From Acanthococcus lagerstroemiae (lineage: Eukaryota > Arthropoda > Insecta > Hemiptera > Eriococcidae): a stretch of 64,000 nucleotides of DNA. The stretch spans positions 72,174,914-72,238,913 of the forward strand of contig CM063109.1 of assembly GCA_031841125.1 (NCBI GenBank), read 5' to 3'. Each line of letters starts with the position of its first letter. Within the stretch, counting starts at the first letter, position 1. The notes below the pieces were generated by a model, which searched no databases, was not told the origin of the DNA, and saw only the letters and a program-made list of their open reading frames with translations. The position numbers and the translations under genes are program-made. Of this stretch, positions 44,621 to 55,855 are shown piece after piece.

Positions 44621-44854
44621 GGACGCTTTTCAACAAAAGGGAACCAACCATAACATTTGTAAACAAAATGAGTTATTAGTATTGTTGGAAAGAGCGTAAA
44701 AAGTAGAATTTTTCAAAATTGGGCCTCCGATTCGAAAATGTGTACTCACGTTCAAAAAAGCTTATCAGTGAACTCTTATGTCCTATGTAGTTTCTACATG
44801 GCTGTTGAACTTTGAATCACGTGTTCTCAAAAAGCGGATTTTGCTAGTTGGTTC
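44621..44854. mobile_element. MITE with AAGGGAACCAACC ends, member 2 (truncated)
   Basis: Begins GGACGCTTTTCAACAAAAGG and ends inside its right TIR at TAGTTGGTTC, where the integrase-type tail sequence starts. The breakpoint of copy 2 therefore lies in this MITE. Confidence 0.75.
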
Positions 44855-44856
44855 AC

Positions 44857-45114
44857 GGAATTCTGAAGTCCTGGTTTCCCGCAACCGATTTACAGCTGGT
44901 GTCTGGAGCTTCCTTCAGTGATAATATACCAAACACATACCTTTCTCTTCAACAAGCCGCAAATAAACAATCTAAATTTGGCGGCCAAGGATATGTATCC
45001 TGCACATGTGCAGCCTCACTCAAGCAGTGTTCAACAAATCGATGCGCCTGCAAACAATCAGGTCAACTGTGCAACTCAAGGTGCCATTCCAGTGCTCCAT
45101 GTAACAATAAGTGA
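44857..45114 (+). pseudogene. Cys-rich tail of an integrase-type TE protein (KRBA2-like)
   Basis: The plus strand reads LVSGASFSDNIPNTYLSLQQ, then KQSKFGGQGYVSCTCAASLK and CSTNRCACKQSGQLCNSRCH, ending CNNK-stop. The spaced Cys pattern (CxC...C...RCxC...CxSxCH...CNNK) resembles the C-terminal tail of arthropod proteins annotated as KRAB-A domain-containing protein 2-like, which derive from integrase-bearing transposons. That likeness is from memory. The catalytic core is absent because the fragment is fused to the broken TIR element on its left. Non-functional here. Confidence 0.55.
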
Positions 45115-45261
45115 TACCATGCTCCCTTTTTTAAATTAATACTTTGACTCTGGTTTACCAACGACGTATGAATCAAATTTCACAATCTCTTTTTCCATTT
45201 AGCCTAACACTGCGCAGGCTCTTTACAATCTGCCTGAAAATAATCAGGCTGAATGAAAATT

Positions 45262-45530
45262 TTAATAAAATTTTCTATTTCGCCGGCTCTTTTTATTTAG
45301 CCTAAGGCAGTTTGTAAAATGCCGATGTATAGACAAAATTTGTGGCACGAAAATCTCAAAAAGTATTGAATCAATTGATTCCAAAGTTTGATATACTCGT
45401 ATTATGGAGAAGTACCAGAAATCGTGCCCGTTGAAGTTTGATGACAATTGGTCGAGTCGTTCATGAGTTTTCCTCAATTTAAGGTCAGAATAAAGAGCGC
45501 CTGTGGATGCCGAATTGACTACGCGGTGCG
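45262..45530 (-). repeat. Dispersed repeat shared with 56280-56565
   Basis: In reverse complement it matches the two tandem units at 56280-56565 (shared GGAAAACTCACGAACG-like, CTTCTCCATAAT, GGAATCAATTGATTC). Non-coding, although the conceptual translations look alike because the DNA is alike. Confidence 0.65.
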
Positions 45531-46225
45531 CTCCGTTTAGTTGGACCCGATACACTATAGGGTCACTTATAAGTCGCTCAATTGTCAGTGTTACCACAGT
45601 AAATTCCATCAAGTTTTGCTATCCATTTATTTTGTTTCCTTTGTACTATGGGGAGATATTTTTTTTACCGACTTTACAAAGAAAAGGAGCTGTTTTTTTG
45701 TGTTTTTTTTTCTTCTTTTTTTGTTTACTTCTTTTGATATTATATTATTTTTACATAGGATTTCTTTTTGGGAGATATAAGTTTTGCTTTATTGTTATAC
45801 ACTCTCTTTTTTTTAACTTCCCCAGCGCTTTCATTATTCATTTGATTTCACAATTTTTCCCTTTTGTATTTAATTTGATTCTTAGACTTTTTTTTATAGT
45901 TTTGAGTAAAACGCAATTTTGAATTTAAACGGTAATATCTTAACGAGTAAGTAACAGAATGACTTCAAATAAATAAAGATGTCTTCTTCAGTGGTTCAGC
46001 TATCAGCTGACGGTAGTCGCGCAGCGAAGTGTTTTCATAAGCTCTTAATAGAGCGCAGTAGAAAACAAAGGAGAGGCCCCTTTTCCATACAAAAATCTTA
46101 GTAGCGTTACTTTGACCAATTTCGGTTTATTTTCAGTGGAAAATAGTCAACTATACGAACAACAAACCTATTATTTATCAAACTCCCACATCGGCGTTTC
46201 GCGATAAGTTAGGGTCATTTTATTA
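45531..46225. other. T-rich stretch, no gene
   Basis: Long T-rich runs at 45650-45920 create open frames rich in Phe and Leu without domain signal. No repeat ends recognised. Confidence 0.45.
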
Positions 46226-46235
46226 TGTTGAACTA

Positions 46236-46919
46236 TTGGTAGATTTCTGTTTGGAAAACGAATTACGAATCCTAAACACCTGGTTCAAAAAGAAAAGTAA
46301 CAGAAGATGGACATGGGTTGCCCCAAACATAAAAATAAAAAACCAAATTGATTATATTTTATCCAAATGGAATAATAAAAATATAAAAGATTGTGAGGTC
46401 GTCCGCTCCTTCAGATGTGAAACAGATCACAGATTGGTAGCGTGTAGGCTAGTGCTGGGTAATGATAAAAGAAAAATATTCCATAACTCTAACTCAAAAG
46501 AAAAAATAGAAATTAAGAAAAATAAGAACTCATACGAATTATTTATTAAATCAAACCTTAACCAAGTAAACTGGGACAATGCAAATAATAACTTAATAAA
46601 TAACCAGATCACGAAACTATTACATACGGCGGCGATATATACAAAAGCTAAGCAACAACCAAACCAGATAAATAAAACAACAGGAGACGAAAAAGAAAAA
46701 GAACGATGCAAAGAACTTTACAAAAAACGTCAAAGAATACTAAATAAAACAAAAGCTTCGACAAGAGAAAAACTAGAACTAATACAAATCAATAAGTTGA
46801 TAAAAATAAACAGAAAAGAATACAATATAAGAAGGGAAAATGAGATGATTGAACAAATACTAGAAGACAACATGGGAATTAAACAAATAAAGAAAAACTT
46901 GATGCTGGGAAATAGATGA
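46236..46919 (+). pseudogene. LINE endonuclease C-terminus and linker
   Basis: LVDFCLENELRILNTWFKKK, then RRWTWVAPNIKIKNQIDYIL and ETDHRLVACRLVL are the last blocks of an APE-type endonuclease (the SDHR-like step is TDHR). This is the pattern of RTE-like LINEs often annotated as craniofacial development protein 2-like. A Lys-rich linker follows and stops at 46919; two frameshifts (46919-47130) separate it from the RT. The endonuclease would nick target DNA to prime reverse transcription. Confidence 0.8.
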
Positions 46920-47129
46920 GACTAGTTACCTACCTCATAGAAAAAGACAAAATAATAACAGACAGGAAGGGTATAAATGAGGTAGCATCTAGATTCTATG
47001 CACAACTATACTTATACAGACCCAAAACCAAGAACGAACATGAATGGGAAAACTCAATCAGAGGAAAAGGATCCACCTTTTACTATTGAGGAATTAAACC
47101 GTATAATAAAACAGCTCAAAAATAGTAAA

Positions 47130-48576
47130 AAAAACACCAGGTCATGATAGAATAAGTAGTGAACAAATTAAGTATACAGGAGATGAGTTCAGATATAAAC
47201 TACTACAATTTTTCAATCAAATATATAGCTCAAAACAAATCCCAGAAGAATGGAAGATATCCAAGATCATCTTAATTTTCAAAAAAGGGGACAAACATAA
47301 AATAGAGAACTATAAACCGATAAATCTAACATCAAACCTTGCGAAGATATTCGCAAAATTAATTAACAACAGACTAAAATCGCGCTATGATTATTCACAA
47401 CCAGAAGAACAAGCGGGTTTCAGATCAGGATCTTCCACCATCACCAATCTGCATATAATAAATCAGCTAATAGAAAAAAGTAACGAGTACAACCTCGAGC
47501 TATACATTGCATTTGTAGACTATCAAGAAGCTTTTGACACAATAAGACATCCCTTCCTCTTCCAGGCAATGAAAAACCAAGGCTACTCTTTAGACAATAT
47601 AAACGTGATACGAGAAATGTACAGAAATACCAGAGCCTATGTGTGCACAGACATAGAAGGTAAAGAATTTAATATAGGAAGCGATGTGAAACAGGGCGAC
47701 CCCCTATCCCCAGTTCTATTTAATATCGCATTAAAGGAAATTTTGAAGACACTGAAGTGGGAGAAGAAAGGGGTTATAATAAATGGTAAATACTTACATA
47801 ATCTCCGATTCGCAGATGATGTAGCGGTTATAGCTAGTACACAACAAGAACTCGAAATTATGCTCAACGAACTACACGAAAAAGGTAAAATAGCAGGGCT
47901 AGAAATCAATTTAGGAAAAACACACATAATTGCAAATAAAGAATACCGCCGAAACGTCACAATAGAAAAGAAAAATATACAAAAAATCGAAGAGGTGATA
48001 TATCTGGGCCAATTGATAGGATTCGACAAGAGATATGAAAAAGAAATCAAAAGATGAATTCGAATCGGATTGTCAAAATTCTGGATGTTAAAGAAAATCT
48101 TCAAAAATAATTTTAGACCAAGAATAAAATCAAAAGTCTTTAATCCATGTATTGTTCCCGCCGTTTCATACGGGGCACCAACATGGGCACTACACCGAAG
48201 AGAAAAGAACTGGTTACAAGTGATGCAGAATAAAATGGAAAAAGCCATGCTAAATATAAAACAGATAAGTAGAATAAGAACCTCAAGAGTAAAAAAGTCC
48301 CTGCCCAACAACAAAAATATAGTGGAAGAATGTCTTAACAAGAAGTGGGATTGGGCGGGTCACATAGCTAGACGAGGAGGGAACAAGTGGGTAGAAAAAA
48401 CAACTCAGTGGTACTTAGGATATAGAAAACGCAACCCCGGAAGACAAAAATTACGATGGGCGGACGACTTCAAGAACCTGCTAACACACAGAATGTATCA
48501 CCAAGTGGCTATGCATAGATCAGAATGGCAAAGGTTGAGGAGAGCTTTCTCCCGAAAGGGAAATAAGTACTTCTGA
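47130..48576 (+). pseudogene. LINE reverse transcriptase and C-terminal region
   Basis: One frame from about 47130 to the stop at 48574-48576, broken only by a TGA at 48055-48057 where related copies would have Arg (CGA to TGA). It reads TPGHDRISSEQIKY, NYKPINLTSNLAKIFAKLIN and EEQAGFRSGSSTITNLHIIN. Then come AFVDYQEAFDTI, KQGDPLSPVLFNIALKEIL and the catalytic LRFADDVAVIAS. It ends with VSYGAPTW, WDWAGHIARRGG and GRQKLRWADDF. All RT motifs and both FADD aspartates are intact. Confidence 0.9.
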
Positions 48577-48770
48577 CGGCAGTCGCGGAAATCAAGGTTA
48601 AATTTTAATGTAAAATAATTTAAAGTTAGACTAATATTAAGATTAACGTACTCCCTCAAGTAATACTCCAAAATAACACTACACTAATAATTTATAATCC
48701 TATATTATGATTTTATGATGTATTTCGAAAGCTATAAATAAAATAAAAAAATATTATGTTATATTCAAAG

Positions 48771-50195
48771 TTGGTACATTTTCGGTGAGATTTTTCACAT
48801 GCTCGGGAAGTCCGGATACTCCAGTGCGTTTTAGCGCGCTCTAATTTAATTTCTGAGAATTAAAACTTAATAGGCATGTACACTGATGACGTTAGAACTC
48901 GATAACCTATGTTACCGATAAAGGGCCTATAAGGCTTTGGACGCCCCTCTTCTACGCAGCACTTCAATTTTCGTTGGGCTATCATCAAAGTTTAGATAAC
49001 TCTTCTCCTGGTGTCGTCTTAGTACTCACGCCACAAAATTAGAACATTTTGACGCCAAGAAAGGAGGGAGTCAAACTCAACTCCTTACTTGGGCCCATTT
49101 CATTGTGCTACAGAAAAGTCCTTGCACGTAATATTTGGCATAAGACCTCGCAAACGTTCACGCTGTTTCTGCGATGACGGAATATCATGTACACGAACAC
49201 ATGGCAAAAACACTAAGAATACAAAGATGAGACGTGACAAACCAACAAATAATATCAACTTTTCAAATATAAGAAAATTTGGAGACGGTATTGGCAACGT
49301 TGACGTCAAACCCGATACTAATTTTGAAAGCTAACTTAATTTTGACCTTTAAATTGAAAATACTGATTTAATACCGGTACCGTGAAGTTAACTATTTGCT
49401 AGTTAAGAAAAAGACGAAAGACGCTGACAGGCACTTCGGATTTGTCACGGAATTCTCCACTTTTTGTGTCAACACAAAAACTTTATCAATAAGAGAACCC
49501 TTTAAATTTTACTCTTTCGAACTTATTTTGTAAGATGCCTTTGATAATGTTAACCGTCGGTGTTGATGCCCACCGTTGCCGCCGCAACGCCGCTGGGCTC
49601 GACGTCTACTCGTTTCCGCGGCCACCGTTGCCTTTCTATGTAGTATGGCTGTCGCTACATTCTACGACTACCACCCACCAGTACTACCACTATTATCGTC
49701 TTCAGCAATACTATTACTGCTGACGACTACTACTAGTAGTAGTAGTATCATTACCACATCACCATCATCACTACCACCACCAGAATATGGTGATTGCTTC
49801 AAGTTTATGTTTTCACTACAAAAAACTTGCGTTTACTTTTACAACTTCTCGTATAGCTACCCCTCGCCAAACGATAGTAGAAAACTTGGCAAAATTTCCA
49901 TTCTTTTAGAAATCTCGTTGTCGCCTCGTTCAAAAACTCGTTTACCTAAAAATGCTTGCCGAAAATTTTTGATTAATTTCTTTAAATCGTGACTCTTTGC
50001 CTTTTGAATTCTAAAACTTTATTTCAAGTATTTTCTTCTAGTTCTCGTGCTCGAGGAAGTGAGGCGGGAAGTAAAAAGTAAACACAAAAAGAAAAAATAG
50101 GGTGGAAAAAGAAAAAAAAGAAAGAAATGAAGACTCAACTTTGGAAACGAAGCAGAGTTGTTCGCCACGAGTTGTACCATCCCTTAGTATACGTA
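48771..50195. other. No gene seen; ACC/ACT-rich patch
   Basis: At 49660-49790 is trinucleotide-like sequence (ACTACC, CATCATCAC) with the palindrome TACTACTAGTAGTA. It gives accidental frames at 49535-49992. The rest is AT-rich without recognised structure. Confidence 0.45.
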
Positions 50196-50269
50196 GGGGA
50201 GACTGGGAAACAGTGTAACACTGGGAACGGTGTAACAGTGATCATTAAATTGCTTCATAACACTCTAAA

Positions 50270-50864
50270 GACGACAACGTCGGCGTGATCAGCCGTCTCG
50301 CGCCGGACACCCTGGTTCCGGAAATGATGAAGAACGGAAGCAGCTGGAACCGGGTGTCGGCCTTTGTCTCGGCCATCATGAAGAAGAAGATGGAGACAGA
50401 GTGGTCGAGACAGAGGGCCGGCGATTCACCAAGCTCGGCCCACACCATCGATCAGGAGGTGAACTCTGTACCATCCTAGAGAGCTGCTGCAGCTGCACTG
50501 CGGACCCACCGGCAGGGCTCACCCGTCGCCACCACCTGCCTGCGTCGACACACGGACCAAGACGAGGAGGTGAGGGGTGAGTGAAGAGAGGTAGCGCGTC
50601 CGGCCGTGGGGGACCTGAAATTTCCAGGCGAGCGTTCTGGGAGTGCGGACCTCGGTCAGTAGGGAACCCCATGGTGGCCCTGGTAGGACGCGCGCACCGT
50701 TCCGGCACGTAGAAATGGGGGCTCGGGCCCGGCCCCAAGGCGTCCCTCCGGTCACTGACGTGATGATCGAAAGGGTAGTTCCTGTGGCCGGGGGTGCGGT
50801 GTCATAGGGGCCACTTTGGCATGCGTGCATCGCCATACGTCCCATCACAATAATAGTAATAATA
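50270..50864 (+). mobile_element. R1-type LINE 3' end with target duplication
   Basis: AACACTCTAAA flanks both sides (50259-50269, 50865-50875), an 11-bp target duplication. The insert starts in the last coding part, LAPDTLVPEMMKNGSSWNRV then SAFVSAIMKKKMETEWSRQR, typical of R1-type C-termini, with a stop at 50477-50479. About 370 bp of GC-rich 3' untranslated sequence follow, then a tail AATAATAGTAATAATAA. The long opposite-strand frames here are shadows. Confidence 0.85.
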
Positions 50865-51220
50865 AACACTCTAAAATATTGACGTTTTGGTTACTAGATA
50901 ATAATTTTAGAAAGGAATATGTGCGGGGGGGGGGGGAAATACAATGCTTCGACTTTCATCTACACCAAAAAAAAATTGATTTTTTGGTCTTTCTCCGCTG
51001 TAATTTGAATGAAAATTTTTCTCATTAAAATTTATCCTTTTGATGATCTAAATATGTAAAACTTACAAAAAAAACATGCATTTCTTAATCGAGCAGTACA
51101 ATTTGGATTTGACTTGATAGTTTTTCGACAATATGTCGTACTTGATAAAATGACGTGATGGGGAACAGTGTAACAGTATTTTTTTTTTCTTCCATACGTC
51201 TGTGTACGAGTATAACAGTA

Positions 51221-51364
51221 AAGTCTGGTCCAATTAAGAAACGTAATTTTTTCACGGCGCTGATAACGTGTTCTTGAACTCGTCCTTCCCCTCCAACTTC
51301 AAAACACCCATATAATGATGTGTATTGCGGGTAGCCAGTTATGTTTCCTAACTGGACCAGACTT
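51221..51364. mobile_element. Small MITE, AAGTCTGGTCC ends
   Basis: AAGTCTGGTCCAATTAAGAA at the left and its inverse at 51339-51364 match over about 26 bp with few changes. Directly repeated TCCATACGTCTGTGTA words flank it (51190, 51384, 51413). Nested in the 50196-51833 element. Confidence 0.7.
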
Positions 51365-51835
51365 TGGGTACTTCTTTCTTTCATACGTCTGTGTATAACA
51401 GTATTTCTTTCTTCCATACGTCTGTGTACTACCGTTTATGAAATGTTTACTTTTTGATACGCCCGGTATCCGCTAATTTTCATAAAACTGTGTCTAATTC
51501 TGATAAAACTTTAGTTTGTACGTTGTACCCAAAGATTTTTGGATCTATTATTCAGAAAATGCTGGATTTTTCCAAGCTAAACGATTACCCTATCAACTTT
51601 TTGGCAGTGTTACACTCTATACCCACGTACTAGGGTACAGTGTAACAAAAAAGTACATGGTTGAAATAATTTTCTAGATTCTTCAGGTTTTGACTTTTTC
51701 AGGCGGTAATAACACCAAAATGTAGCCAAAGGTTATATCTTTCAGGTGAGGTGTTAAAGTCTGAATTCAAAATTAATTTGTGGTCCACAGATCAAAATGG
51801 ACGAAAAGTGTTGCACTGTTTCTCAGTCTCCCCTA

Positions 51836-54800
51836 CATATTTATGTACGTGTGTGTGTGTATATATATATATTACTGACCTCGTCGCATCGCTCTGACTG
51901 TAATCGACGACAAATTACGAGTAAAATCGTACAGCTAGTGCTCCTACTACCCGCCTACTTTCTTCGTACCTAAAGTATTTGGGGCGGAAGTGCGGGGCCA
52001 CGTCATGAATTACCGACCGAATAACTAGGGTTCCACTTATTTTGCCAACTTTTGAATTGTTTCACTCGATGGGAAGGTCAGTTTGAGTTTGGCAATAATA
52101 TCAGATGGTACAAAGCCCCCCTCCTTTCTTATGAGAAAAATAAAGGAATTTGATGGTAGATGCAACAGAATTTTCTTCTCAGTCGCTGAAGACGTTGAAA
52201 GTTTGTTCGCAAGGTAGATTTCAGTAAGTCGTTCGATGGCGCAATTGGTTCAATATAAATACTTTAGATTCAGCTTGATAATCTTGGAGGCTGGCTACAA
52301 AAAGAGAAAATTTCAAATCTACACCCCTAATTGTTTTAGCACGAGCATTGAAGTCGGCGTTTAATAGACTATTTCTTTCTTTCGTTCTCCACTAGAAATC
52401 GTAATTCCAGAGCACGTAACTAACGAATAATTAACTCGAACATTTAAAATAGATAAATACCAATTTGTTTATTCATTCAATAATCGCCCTCCTCTTGAAC
52501 TGCCAATTGGCCAATACTTCGGAGGGAGGGAGGGGGGGGGGCTATTGTAGACATACATAAAACAATTTAAAAATGACGAGTAAACGTATTATACTCGTAG
52601 TTTATAGAAATAATAAAATACACGTATATTTGTACTCACGCGCGTTGAATAGCCTCAGCAGTTGAATTGGATAACACCCAATGCTGACATTTTCGCTAGC
52701 AAGCATTAACGCTCTCATTCCATTTAATTATGTACCTACGGATCATTCCGCAAATCCTAGGAGCTCACATGGACTATCTCTTCGATCCGTTTCTCCTCCC
52801 CCCCCCCCACGATCATAATGATCGCAGCCTCCAGTTCTTAAGAAGGAATGCTGAGTAGAATGCAAGCCTCGGAAGGAAAGAACGGTTAATGAACGGTGAT
52901 TAATATCTAATTCCGAAAACAATTCTTAATCGCTAGTATGTAAAATATCCACGTCCGGATACAGGGATGGACTGACTGGTAAGTTACTGTGAAATTTTTC
53001 GGGGGAAGATGATAGATTTCCGACTTCGAGGTTAATTTGAAGACTAATTTGAAGACTGGAGGGAAAGAAAGTGGTGCGCGTCCTAATCCGTTTCTCTACA
53101 GAAATTTTCTTGTACAGACGTCCTAGTAGATTCGTGGTAGCTTACGGTGGTGTGAGCAAATGATCGTAAGTTGTACATATGCGCTCTTATTGTGGGCGAA
53201 TCCCTTATCAGATCCCGAGCCCTCCTATTCTTGTGCTTCTTGTTCGCACTCGCACTCGCACTTGTGTTCGCGTTCGGTATATATATATATATATATAAGC
53301 ACGACCAACTAATAAAGAAATATATCGTGCACCGGCGATATTTCAAAGCAAATGTGACGCGCACGACTGCGATACGTGACTCAAAAATATGTACCTAAAT
53401 TCGGGTGCAAAACTAATATTTTGAAATATAGAGTAAAAATGGAAAAGACAGGAGTTAAAAGGCTGTAAATAAAAGCCGTCGAGGAAAAACGAGCCAGCAA
53501 TAAAACGGACTCCGCTTCTTATAATAAGAACGATAAAAGATTAAAGCCTTCTGCAGAAATAATAAAAACAATTCTATCGCTTTCATCCTTTTTCGCCGAG
53601 CAGTATTATAGCTGTAAAAAGATCGAGTATCCTAATTTATCATTTTTAAAAGTTTGTTAAGTACCGGGTTAAAGGCTCCTGTTTTTTTCTTTCTTCTTAC
53701 CTCCTCTCATTCTTCGTCTTCTTCCTTTTTACTCTCTACTACTACATATTTCTGGTAGTCGTTCTTCTTTTTCGAACGTTTTCCATCCTTTCTTTGGTCC
53801 CACTTTTTATTCTTCAAACTTGGTTTTCTTCATTTGCCATTTCCTCTTATTTTTTAAATCTTTCAATTTTAACGTTACATCTTATTTATTCGTTTTTTAA
53901 TTTATTTAGGTATTCGCTTATTTACGTTTATAATTTTTGTTAGATTCCTTATGCAAACGAAAAAAAAAAAAAAAGTTGAAATACCCGCTGAACTATACCA
54001 ACTTTTGGTTCGAGGAACATTCTATAAGATTTTCTTTAAACATTTTTACGAGTAGGTAAAATTATCAAACTAAACTATGTGCTTACTTTATAGAGAGGAG
54101 GTGGGGGGGATCTACGAAAATTTGATTCAATTTGAAATCTAGGGACTCCGCGTATAGCTACCGGAAGAGCCTTTCGTATTAGCCAAACCCAATGCATCCA
54201 CTTACAAACCAACTCTTTCCTTGACAACACCACCACAAATTAGGCTTGTCAAAAAATTTTCAATAACCGGTTGGTATTTCTTCCGTTATTTTGACCAGTT
54301 ATAACTAACACAATATGTCGGTTAACTGTTTGGGTTTGTTTCTTTGTTTTTTCCCCAAAGTTATTTTCATTTTAATTGAGAAGCGCGCCTAAAAAAGAGA
54401 AAGTAGAATCTAAATTCCCAAGTTTCTGAAATTCACACAACATTTACAGAATACAGGGTGTCCGGGCTTCGTTCAAGAACCCGCTCGCTTGGTATGAAGG
54501 AGGAGCTATACCGTTTTAAAGATTACCAAAATACATAATTTTCAAGACACTATACGAGACATGATAATTGACGGAATTAATAATCTGATTATGAGGACTG
54601 ATAGTACTGGCTTTGACGAAAAAATCTTAGCACAAGGTATTGCCTACTCTCAAAATTAAAGGCGCTAGAAAATGTTTAAAATAAGGAAAATTTAATTTTT
54701 CGTTAAATGGTCAAAAATATCGTTTTCCAGCCCAACCTTAGATAAATAATTAATGGGTTGAGATTTATTGCGACTACGGGAACTTGTTGTACATATCCAG

Positions 54801-55079
54801 AAGATGAAAAAATTATACATACAACCATCTTTGCCGAATTCTGAATCTTAAAAAAATTATCTTGCGTTGAGTAGAATCAAAAGACCTGAATTAAAAATTT
54901 TTTAGGTACTTCGACAAAAAGAAAAAGAAGAAAAAAAGTTAATTTTATCTGATTAGGTGTGTAATCTGGTAGTACTCGATGAGATAGAAAAAGTTTAATG
55001 AACATGTGTCTTATTCTTAAAACTAAAAAAGTTACAACATTTGTAATGCACAAATTATTAGTACGCTACATAATGCAGG
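51836..55079. other. AT-rich, no gene supported
   Basis: Microsatellites at 51850-51872 (TG/TA) and 53278-53298 (TA), poly-C at 52796-52809 and a poly-pyrimidine stretch at 53670-53880. No element ends were paired. The frame at 53083-53364 is partly TA-repeat and not credible. Confidence 0.45.
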
Positions 55080-55835
55080 AAGGAACCCGGCCCCTGGAGA
55101 GGGTCGGGGTCCCCGGTCCGGGAGCACGCCTCTTGGGGTGTTTCTCGGCTGCGGCGGCCTCAGCCACTGATGAAAGGTAAGGTGAGCAAACATCTACCAG
55201 GCGCGTCCCCAGGTGGCGTTTCGGGACGGCGGATGGCTTTCTTCCATCCGCTGTGTCGACCAAGAGTCGGCCGCGGACCAAGTGCAACGCTCTTTTTGGT
55301 GGGTCCAGGAGCAATAGAAGTATGGAACCCATACCTCTCGGCCTTTGATTCAAAATTCCAAATCTACACGAATCTCTGTTGGGGGGTTCCCTCGGTCCAC
55401 TGCTTCATGGGGTTGCTTGGGATGCTGGTGGGAGGTGGTACTATGTTTCTCGGGAATGGGTTGCGCCTAAGGGGGTCTTCTGTTGGTGGGGGCCGGGGAG
55501 AGGGGCTGCTGACGGGTTGTAAAGGGGCCCCGTCACTCTGTGGCCAGGTGGTTGATTTGCCCATACGTTCGGGCCTTGTCCCACCAGGGCTGGATGCTAG
55601 TGGACACACTCGATCCCCCCTTAACGTCCTAGCAGCAGAGTGACAACAGTGACAATGGAGGTGGAGTAGGGCCCGTCCTGTACTCCCTCGAGCTCAGACA
55701 GGGCGTGTCACCACCGGTAGGTATCCAAAAATGTGGTGCTGCACGGGAGCGCGACATGGGTAGCCTGCTCGGCGTAGGAAGCACGCGACCAGCAAGCGAG
55801 CCCCTCTATCGGCTCATGGTTTGGCATAGAGATGG
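55080..55835. other. GC-rich island, probably TE untranslated sequence
   Basis: Clearly GC-richer than its flanks, with sharp edges. Open frames occur on both strands (55170-55643 plus, 55066-55353 minus) but show no domain and mostly reflect lack of AT-rich stops. The style (ACCAGGCGCGTCCCCAGG, GTCGGCCGCGGACC) recalls LINE untranslated regions, as at 50480-50840, but the sequence is different. Confidence 0.4.
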
Positions 55836-55855
55836 AAAACTCTAACACAAAAAAA

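Larger units (their letters stand above)
42521..44854 (+). mobile_element. Unassigned TIR element, copy 2, right end missing
   Basis: Starts CCCGTCAAACATTT and follows copy 1 closely to 44854, where similarity stops within the right TIR of the nested MITE and a different sequence begins. The right third of the element, including the last exon, is absent. A solo LTR (42933-43764) interrupts it. Confidence 0.8.
46236..48770 (+). mobile_element. RTE-like LINE, best-preserved copy
   Basis: 5'-truncated in the endonuclease and running to a tail of ATAAA-like repeats (about 48735-48770). Order: end of an APE-type endonuclease, reverse transcriptase, and a C-terminal RTE-type region. It is interrupted by few lesions, so it is the youngest LINE in the window. 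Upstream sequence at 46140-46225 does not fit the protein. No target duplication was found. Confidence 0.85.
50196..51833. mobile_element. TA-flanked TIR element 2, with nested insertions
   Basis: GGGGAGACTGGGAAACAGTG at the left is inverted at the right as CACTGTTTCTCAGTCTCCCC, and TA lies on both sides. CAGTGTAACA-type words recur inside (near 50225, 51162, 51604, 51637 and 51806), as TTGTACCT words do in the element at 19723. A LINE 3' end and a MITE are nested inside. Without them it is about 0.9 kb and non-coding. Confidence 0.8.

Noticed and set aside
45503..45922. 139-codon Phe-rich plus-strand frame
   Set aside because: Caused by T-rich runs; no conserved motif and overlaps a dispersed repeat.
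47637..48341. 234-codon open frame on the minus strand
   Set aside because: It lies antisense to the LINE reverse transcriptase, whose motifs are clear on the plus strand; composition is a Ser/Phe-rich shadow.
50376..50869. Two ~116-120-codon minus-strand frames
   Set aside because: They are antisense to a GC-rich LINE 3' untranslated region; few stops occur because of base composition, and no domain is visible.
55170..55643. 157-codon frame in the GC-rich island
   Set aside because: Gly/Val-rich without domain signal, with competing open frames on the other strand; no basis to call a gene.
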